A stretch of 62,785 bases of DNA. Origin: a virus. Below are positions 57,354 to 62,785 of this stretch, piece by piece. Location: positions 1 to 62,785 of IMG/VR virus record IMGVR_UViG_3300031565_000023. One strand, 5' to 3'. Numbering within the stretch: position 1 is the stretch's first letter; every line of letters starts with the position of its first letter. A program made the position numbers and the translations under genes. The notes below the pieces were generated by a model. The model was not told the origin of the DNA, made no database searches, and worked only from the letters and a program-made list of their open reading frames with translations.

Positions 57354-57763
57354 TGCCACTCTACGACTACGAATGTAAAAGATGCGGTAGCATCACCGAG
57401 AAAATAAGATCGTTTGATGATAAGATCATAAGCTGCCCTAAATGCAACAATGGGGTAGCGGTCAGGATCATGTCTTCATCCAAAGTCAATACCGCCAACG
57501 ATGATGCCGAATGGATAAGATCGGTAACAGAAGTGGTAGAGAAAGGCACAGACAAGCCTCATTGTAACGAATTTTTGAAAAACCCTACCCGGACAAACTT
57601 GAGGGAATGGATGAAGGGGGAGGGGTTAAGACACATGGACCCGAATGAAGGCAAAAAAAAACCCGTAACCGAAAGAGAAGAGAGAGCAGCCGATTTACGG
57701 ACAGTCAACACATTAATGAGGAAAAAGAAAGCGAGGGAACGAATTGTCGTCAGAGGATATTAA
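57353..57763 (+). CDS. FmdB-type zinc-ribbon protein
   Basis: 136 residues. MPLYDYECKRCGSITEKIRS with CPKCNNG is the FmdB/CxxC_CxxC zinc-ribbon signature. A charged helical tail follows. Such ribbons are commonly found in phage head clusters and may bind the scaffold or DNA. Function unknown. Confidence 0.75.
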   Translation: MPLYDYECKRCGSITEKIRSFDDKIISCPKCNNGVAVRIMSSSKVNTANDDAEWIRSVTEVVEKGTDKPHCNEFLKNPTRTNLREWMKGEGLRHMDPNEGKKKPVTEREERAADLRTVNTLMRKKKARERIVVRGY

Positions 57764-57947
57764 AACAATCATAGAAGATACCGAAAGTACCTTAACCGGA
57801 TTAAACAAACGGAAGTATTCCGGGAAAATCAGTATTGAGTTTAATATGTTCAAAGGAGGCATAACAGATGCCTTTATGAACATCTACACCCGAATGGGTT
57901 TAAAAAGGGAGAAAAAAGATGCCAGCAGAACACCCGACGATAAATGA
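57744..57947 (+). CDS. Small hypothetical protein
   Basis: 67 residues from a TTG at 57744 (GAGGGAAC before). SSEDIKTIIEDTESTLTGLN, then a basic end. Overlaps the FmdB gene end and the scaffold start, typical of the coupled head operon. Function unknown. Confidence 0.5.
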   Translation: MSSEDIKTIIEDTESTLTGLNKRKYSGKISIEFNMFKGGITDAFMNIYTRMGLKREKKDASRTPDDK

Positions 57948-58839
57948 AACGGTTTTAACACCGGAATCAGGGGCTTCGTCAACTTCTGATACGTCAGCAG
58001 CATCCTCTAAAGAATCGTCAGGCGCAGACGCTAAAGGCGCAGAGGGAGTGCAGACGTTAAACGAAGATGGAACACCAAAAGCACCAGTTAAAGAAGCAGG
58101 GAAAGAAAAAGTAGCAGGGGAAGAAGCGGGGAAGGAAGCCGGAGGGGAGGAAACAAGGTTAGACAAACACCCCAGGTTTCAGGAAGTGATTAAAGCCCGA
58201 CAGGATGCCGATGGAAAAGTTGCATCCTTACAGGCAGAAAACGCAGCCTTAAAAGCGCAAATGGCAACAGCGCAACAGGTAAAACCAGCCGAACCCGGAG
58301 GAAGGAATTATCAACAGGAATTGGGCGATCTTGGCAAAAAGCTGGATGAAGGCGATATTAGCCAAAGTGAGTATATGGGTAAATATACCGAAATCATCCG
58401 AGCAGAAAGCAACCAAGGTGCCCAGGAAATGATCGCACAAAGCGAAAAGCAATCAAGGGTAATCTCGCTTGAAGATCAATTCTTGAAAGATAATCCTAGC
58501 TATATGGAAGTGTTTAGGGCTGGAAAGCTGGATGCTATCAAGACGCAACATCCACTCCTTGATAATATTTCAGCTTTTAAAGAGTATGAAAGGCTCGAAG
58601 CAGTAGCATCCATTGAAGCGAAAGTTAATGAGGCAGTAGAGAAAACGAAAGCAGAAATGATCGATCAGTTCAAGGCGAAGGGAAGTGCTACCGTTTTGGG
58701 CGAAGGTTCTACGGCAATTCCTTCTGAAAAGCCAGCAGGGGAAGCACCCGAAATGAAAGATCCAAAGAAGTTTGGCGGGAGTACGAATGTGCTGGCGAAT
58801 AGACTTGCCCTAAGAAGGAAGGAGAAGGCCGGTTTATAG
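57919..58839 (+). CDS. Scaffolding protein
   Basis: 306 residues. An acidic, Ala/Ser/Glu-rich disordered N-terminus (~1-90), a central coiled coil (KVASLQAENAALKAQMATAQ), and a helical basic C-terminus (residues ~265-306: NVLANRLALRRKEKAG). This is the typical make-up of a phage scaffold, located directly before the major capsid gene with a terminator between. It directs procapsid assembly. Confidence 0.8.
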   Translation: MPAEHPTINETVLTPESGASSTSDTSAASSKESSGADAKGAEGVQTLNEDGTPKAPVKEAGKEKVAGEEAGKEAGGEETRLDKHPRFQEVIKARQDADGKVASLQAENAALKAQMATAQQVKPAEPGGRNYQQELGDLGKKLDEGDISQSEYMGKYTEIIRAESNQGAQEMIAQSEKQSRVISLEDQFLKDNPSYMEVFRAGKLDAIKTQHPLLDNISAFKEYERLEAVASIEAKVNEAVEKTKAEMIDQFKAKGSATVLGEGSTAIPSEKPAGEAPEMKDPKKFGGSTNVLANRLALRRKEKAGL

Positions 58840-58897
58840 TTTATAGTTTTTAACGGTTACTTTGGTAAGTCGCTGAAATTTAGCGTAACTTCAAAAG

Positions 58898-58937
58898 TCC
58901 GACAGGAGAGTTGTTTCTTCTCCATCGGATTTTTTTA
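58898..58937 (+). terminator. Terminator between scaffold and capsid genes
   Basis: TCCGA/TCGGA (58898-58902 with 58925-58929) and GGAGA/TCTCC (58905-58909 with 58919-58923) separated by a small bulge, then TTTTTTT. It probably reduces upstream transcription relative to the capsid gene, or read-through is partial. Confidence 0.8.
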
Positions 58938-58959
58938 TTTTGGAAAGGAGGAAACAAAG

Positions 58960-59931
58960 ATGATCTTAGAAGAACTTAACGAAATCACCAATGATTATTT
59001 TTTGCTTGAAGATGGGTCGGCAACGGACATCTATTTCACCACATCATTCCTGGTGGACTATCTGATGAAGCAACAGAAAGGTCTTTGGGAAAGGCCGAGT
59101 GGCGGTAAGAAAATCAGAGTACCGCTAGAGTATGACGAGAGCGAGGGCGGCTGGTATCAGAGGAATGATCCCCTGTCAAGCGATGATAGGGAGCTGATTG
59201 ACGCTGCCTACTTTGCCTGGAAACACGCCTATGGAAATGGAACCATCTATCGGACTGACTCCCTCTACAACGCCGGTGAGTATGCAGAGGTGCAGCTCGT
59301 CACCACAAAGGTAAAAAACGCTCAAAAGACGTGCAGGAATAAAATTGCAAAGTCTATCTATAGTGCGGTTGGCGATGCCGGGTCCTCCCTAACAGGGTTG
59401 CTTTCGTGTTGCAGCACGGCGACTACGGTGGCATACGGCGAAATTACCGAGGATGGTCTAGTGTCCGCCGATGGCACAAAGCGCTGGAAGGGTAACGTCA
59501 ATACTACCGGCGGTGTGATCTCTCTCGATCTTATCAGGACTATCGCATCAGCGGCCAAGATCCACGATGGCACAGATGGCAAACCCAATATAGGGACAAC
59601 CACCGAGGTTCTCTTCAACAAGGTCAACAGCCTGCTCCAGACGCAGCAAAGGTATGTGAAGGAGGAAGATAGCGTAAAGGCCGGTTTCTTGAGACTGGTT
59701 TTTGAAGGGAAGATTATCGCTGCCGATGATTACTGCCCTGCCGGTTACTACTTTAACATGAACAGTAACCACATCGGCTTTGGTATCCACGCCAAAGGTT
59801 ATTTCGCCAGACAGGAGTGGGCCGATCTTCAGGGGCCGACAGGCCAAACCATGAAAGTGTTTTGGGATGGCAACCTGATCGTAAATCACCGCCTAGCTCA
59901 AGGCTGCGGTAGCGGCATAACTGCTGCTTAA
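58960..59931 (+). CDS. Major capsid protein
   Basis: 323 residues with the SD AAAGGAGG. It is preceded by staple, scaffold and terminator and followed by decoration-type genes, the usual position of the major capsid gene. Features include a mixed beta core (AEVQLVTTKVKNAQKTCRNK) and a C-terminal domain (MKVFWDGNLIVNHRLAQGCG). The fold cannot be proven from sequence by eye; a HK97-like fold is expected. Confidence 0.82.
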   Translation: MILEELNEITNDYFLLEDGSATDIYFTTSFLVDYLMKQQKGLWERPSGGKKIRVPLEYDESEGGWYQRNDPLSSDDRELIDAAYFAWKHAYGNGTIYRTDSLYNAGEYAEVQLVTTKVKNAQKTCRNKIAKSIYSAVGDAGSSLTGLLSCCSTATTVAYGEITEDGLVSADGTKRWKGNVNTTGGVISLDLIRTIASAAKIHDGTDGKPNIGTTTEVLFNKVNSLLQTQQRYVKEEDSVKAGFLRLVFEGKIIAADDYCPAGYYFNMNSNHIGFGIHAKGYFARQEWADLQGPTGQTMKVFWDGNLIVNHRLAQGCGSGITAA

Positions 59932-59958
59932 CCGAGTTTTGAAAAATTTTCATTTTTT

Positions 59959-59988
59959 TTAACATCTTGTATGTGAATTTCACACTAT
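59959..59988 (+). promoter_or_regulatory. Promoter-like element with operator site E
   Basis: TTAACA (59959-59964) with CACTAT (59983-59988) 18 bases away, and the perfect palindrome TGTGAATTTCACA at 59972-59984 overlapping the -10. It is nearly the same ~30-base element as site A (26359-26388). It lies before the decoration-protein gene at 60020. Confidence 0.6.
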
Positions 59989-60019
59989 AGACTTAAAAAA
60001 CAGAAAGGAGGAAACGAAG

Positions 60020-60733
60020 ATGAATGAACCTCAAAAACTTATGTTCAGCCAAAGCATCAATGCCCAAAGCGCAGTCAGGAAAGAGATCCTGGGTGCACCC
60101 AGGACGCTCCACGATGGAAGAAGTTTTCGTTATTGCAGAAATGGCGGGACCCTTCTTGCCGCCGGGAAGCCAGTTGAATCACTTGATGCAGTAGCGAATA
60201 ACATTAACCTGGCAGTAGTGGCTGATGTGGCGATTGGCTCTACTACCGTAAGAGTTACCAATGGCGGTACCGCAGTTACCGAAGATCAGTATCAATGGGG
60301 CTATCTACAAATCAATGCCGGTACCGGTCTTGGAAGGCAATACCTGATTGATACCCATACTGCGGAATCGACCGGAACCGGGACAATTACCGTTCAGCTT
60401 GCAGAGCCTATCGGGGTCGCATTAACATCCGCAACCTCAAAGGCATCTCTCATCTACAACCCCTTTACAGGTATTGTGGTCGCTACTGCTGCAACAAAAA
60501 CCCCTGCCGGGGTTCCACCTATCGCTGTTACCGCATTGTATTACTTCTGGTCTCAGACAGGGGGGGTAGGTTGTGCGCTCAACACCAATGCTGTAGCGGT
60601 GGGAACGGAGCTTTCCGGCGGTGCTGGATTATTAGCCGCGAGAACAGCCTGGACCGACAACAGCTATGGTTACACCTATGCAACTGCCGGTGTTACCGCA
60701 GAGTATAAGCCTATTATATTGACCATGAAATAG
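60020..60733 (+). CDS. Capsid decoration-like protein
   Basis: 237 residues, SD GAAAGGAGG. Beta-rich with many Gly, Thr and Ala (DVAIGSTTVRVTNGGTAVTE, QINAGTGLGRQYLIDTH). Directly after the major capsid gene, as expected for a head decoration protein. It is preceded by operator E. No family assigned. Confidence 0.7.
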   Translation: MNEPQKLMFSQSINAQSAVRKEILGAPRTLHDGRSFRYCRNGGTLLAAGKPVESLDAVANNINLAVVADVAIGSTTVRVTNGGTAVTEDQYQWGYLQINAGTGLGRQYLIDTHTAESTGTGTITVQLAEPIGVALTSATSKASLIYNPFTGIVVATAATKTPAGVPPIAVTALYYFWSQTGGVGCALNTNAVAVGTELSGGAGLLAARTAWTDNSYGYTYATAGVTAEYKPIILTMK

Positions 60734-60785
60734 AAATCGGTTGATAATCGAATGTTAAATAAATCGGGCAGGGGGATATAAAAAA

Positions 60786-61439
60786 ATGAAACTAGGCAAT
60801 CTGGTTGAAGAAATACTTGAAATTGTGCAAGACCCATCGATTGACGCAAAGAAAGTTAAGAGGATTATAAACGATGGGATACTAGAGGCTGTTTCACTCT
60901 CCGATACCCCCCTGCCTGATCTTGAAACAAGTGCAGAGGTAAAAACAAAAACCGACAGGGCTTGGGTTAATCTGCCGGATGATTATCACCGGAAACTTAA
61001 TTTCTGCTATAGCGCAGCTCAAAATGATCGGGTGGCGACACTGGATAGCCTCCAACAGCTTCAATCGAAGTATCCCGACCTCACTCAATCGGGAGTTATC
61101 TGGTATGTAGCAATAAGCGGTGGAAGGCTCTACTACCAGGGGATACCGGACACGGTTGATACTTTAAGGATTGGTTATTACAAATTGCCACCGACCATAG
61201 CCAGGGACGATGAAGAACCGGCCTTTCTTCCCAGGCATCTTCATAAAAAGTTGCTTGTAAACTACGCTTGCAAGGAGTTTTTTAACATTATTGAAGATGG
61301 TGTTGAGGGGAGGAAGGTCAATACGGCCTCTTATGAAGGGAAGTGGGAAAAGGCCCTGGTGGATCTTGAGATGTTTCTTGGACCGGAGCAGGATGAACCC
61401 AAACAAATAAACGATATGATAATGGAAATCATGCAGTAA
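60786..61439 (+). CDS. Neck adaptor (head-tail connector) protein
   Basis: 217 residues. Helical N-terminus (LVEEILEIVQDPSIDAKKVK, then RIINDGILEAVSL) and the Tyr/Pro-rich end TLRIGYYKLPPTIARDDEEP match podovirus-type adaptor proteins (gp4/gp6-like) that join the portal to the tail. The gene overlaps the next by one base. Confidence 0.75.
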   Translation: MKLGNLVEEILEIVQDPSIDAKKVKRIINDGILEAVSLSDTPLPDLETSAEVKTKTDRAWVNLPDDYHRKLNFCYSAAQNDRVATLDSLQQLQSKYPDLTQSGVIWYVAISGGRLYYQGIPDTVDTLRIGYYKLPPTIARDDEEPAFLPRHLHKKLLVNYACKEFFNIIEDGVEGRKVNTASYEGKWEKALVDLEMFLGPEQDEPKQINDMIMEIMQ

Positions 61440-62368
61440 TGCCTGTATTAACCATACTAAAAGCAACCAAAGGGCTAAACACAAAAAATGATCCAGCCAG
61501 ACTAAAGTATGACCCCGAAACGGGAATTCAGGAATTAGCGGTAGCGGTAAATATTGATATTGACCATACCGGAAGAATATCGAGAAGAAAGGGGTTTACT
61601 CTACAAGCAGCCGGATCATTCCATAGCCTGTTTTGTGATGGGGGGACTGCACTTGTCTGTAGCGGGGGCGGTCTTTTTGTGCTTCATCCCGATTACACCA
61701 GGACCGGGATAAGAAATGTAACTGCCGGTGCGCGGATGAGTTATTGCCAGATCGATAACAAGATCTACTACACGAATGGCTACGAAACTGGATATGTGAA
61801 GGACGAGTTAAGTTACGCCTGGGAAGCTACAACCTATTATGGCCCCGACACCAAAAGAGTGCTTTCTGATCCGCCAATCGGCAAGCATCTTGAGTTTTAC
61901 AATGGGCGAATCTACATTACGCAGAATAGCGTAGCATGGTATTCAGAACCGCTTGATTACACCAGATTTGATCTCCACAAGAATTACCTCTCATTTGCCT
62001 CTACCATAAAAATGATAAGGGCGGCAACTGATGGGATCTATATCAGCACTGACAAGGCAACTTATTTCTGCTTTGGCCCTAATCCGGACGAGGGGTTTAA
62101 TTGGGTTATGGTAGCCCCTTATCCAGCGATAGAATACTCCGACATAACCATTAATGGGCGATTGATCGTAACGCAAGAAGGTGATCCGGTAATCGATACT
62201 ACCGTCAATGAGAAGGCTGCCATGTGGGTATCGACAAAAGGGGTTTGTTACGGTGGACCAAGCGGAAGACTTGTGAATATCACGCAAGAAAAAATTGATC
62301 TCCCCACAACTTTAATTGCAAACAGTTTTTTAGTGGACAATAAGTTTCTAACAACCTTAGAACCTTAA
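61439..62368 (+). CDS. Propeller-like stopper/tail protein
   Basis: 309 residues. Begins VLTILKATKGLNTKNDPARL and contains NIDIDHTGRISRRKGF with several blade-like repeats. This matches the proteins after the adaptor in short-tailed phages (P22 gp10-like or tail tubular B-like) that close the channel. It supports a podovirus-like virion. Overlaps the preceding gene by a base. Confidence 0.7.
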   Translation: MPVLTILKATKGLNTKNDPARLKYDPETGIQELAVAVNIDIDHTGRISRRKGFTLQAAGSFHSLFCDGGTALVCSGGGLFVLHPDYTRTGIRNVTAGARMSYCQIDNKIYYTNGYETGYVKDELSYAWEATTYYGPDTKRVLSDPPIGKHLEFYNGRIYITQNSVAWYSEPLDYTRFDLHKNYLSFASTIKMIRAATDGIYISTDKATYFCFGPNPDEGFNWVMVAPYPAIEYSDITINGRLIVTQEGDPVIDTTVNEKAAMWVSTKGVCYGGPSGRLVNITQEKIDLPTTLIANSFLVDNKFLTTLEP

Positions 62369-62382
62369 TAGGAGGAAAGCAA

Positions 62383-62785
62383 ATGGCTTTAAGACTTTCA
62401 ACAGGGGCGCGAAACAATATGCTTGGAAAAGTAGCCACCATTGTAGGGGCGGTAATAGGGGCCGGTCTTACCTTTGTGGATGGTGGCGGTAGCGAGGATA
62501 GCATTACCGATAGTGGGAATGGATTTGTGGCTGCCGGGTTTTGGGTAGGCGATGTGCTTTTTGTCCAGGGGGCGACTACCTCAGCTAACGATACCGCCTG
62601 CACCGGCGCAGTATTAACTGCGGTCGCAGCCGGAACGCTCATCTTCGCAACGGCAACGGTTGATACCGGCGAAGCTGGCGCAACCGGAACGGTAGTGGCG
62701 TGTGCCAGGGGCGGATCGCTAAAAGACAGGTTTAAAAACGGCGTTTTGAGGATCTACAGCGGATCACAGGTTGCCACACCCGATA
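62383..62785 (+). CDS. Virion-type structural protein, 5' portion (continues at position 1)
   Basis: ATG at 62383 with AGGAGGAAAG. This part encodes the first ~134 residues (MALRLSTGARNNMLGKVATI ...). The frame enters the terminal repeat at 62515, exactly matching codon phase at position 1, so the whole protein (~249 residues) is read across the circular junction and ends at 618. See the entry at 1-618 for the rest. Confidence 0.85.
   Translation, partial: MALRLSTGARNNMLGKVATIVGAVIGAGLTFVDGGGSEDSITDSGNGFVAAGFWVGDVLFVQGATTSANDTACTGAVLTAVAAGTLIFATATVDTGEAGATGTVVACARGGSLKDRFKNGVLRIYSGSQVATPD
62515..62785. repeat. Right copy of terminal direct repeat
   Basis: Matches 1-271 with differences at 62642 and 62683 only. 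It shows that the window is a little over one genome length, with a unique length of about 62514 bases. Confidence 0.95.

Overview
The window is essentially a complete genome of a temperate double-stranded DNA phage of about 62.5 kb. Its last 271 bases (62515-62785) repeat its first 271 (1-271) with two differences. One structural gene runs off the right end and continues in frame at position 1, so the molecule is circular or circularly permuted. The attachment site lies in the middle with phage genes on both sides, so this is the excised or virion form, not an integrated prophage. Lipoprotein and signal-peptide genes in the lysis region suggest a Gram-negative host. The attachment core looks like the 3' end of a bacterial tmRNA gene; the host lineage itself cannot be fixed from the sequence.

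Layout on the circle. (1) 50.2-62.8 kb and 0-6.9 kb, plus strand: terminase small and large subunits, portal, capsid staple, scaffold, major capsid protein, neck adaptor, a propeller-like stopper, then a run of unfamiliar virion proteins. No long tape-measure, tail-tube or sheath gene is recognisable. Together with one very large internal protein this favours a podovirus-like particle. (2) 6.9-18.7 kb: a single 3919-residue polyvalent protein (membrane-like N-terminus, N6-adenine methylase, Strawberry-notch-type helicase, zincin metallopeptidase, polyvalent-associated C-terminus), probably co-injected and protective against host defences. A second gene with its own ribosome binding site is nested in another frame inside it. 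(3) 18.7-31 kb: virion or fibre-like proteins, including two made almost entirely of 14-15 residue LDALL repeats, an inserted HNH endonuclease with its own promoter, a glycosyltransferase-methyltransferase fusion, and a lysis cassette. (4) 31.0-32.7 kb: attP, arm-type repeats, an RNA polymerase alpha-CTD-like helix-hairpin-helix gene coupled to a tyrosine integrase. (5) 32.9-38.1 kb, minus strand: recombination operon (Bet-type annealing protein, its companion coiled-coil protein, PD-(D/E)XK exonuclease, small membrane proteins) behind a near-consensus promoter and a leader attenuator hairpin. (6) 38.1-40.9 kb: the lysogeny switch, with divergent HTH genes, a leaderless repressor-like mRNA and several palindromic operators. 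(7) 41.3-50.1 kb, plus strand: early/replication operon (Dam methylase, nucleases, nucleotidyltransferase-like protein, a lambda O-like initiator containing iterons, a helicase loader, and many small zinc-binding and hypothetical proteins).

The most unusual signals are: a 13-bp palindrome (TGTGAAWTTCACA) at five intergenic places scattered over the genome, three of them upstream of late or accessory genes, suggesting a genome-wide repressor or stoperator network; the nested gene in the giant ORF; a pair of paralogous nuclease-like proteins lacking the catalytic lysine and carrying two different DNA-binding tails; lambda-like iterons inside the initiator gene; and the attenuator-type hairpins of the recombination operon.
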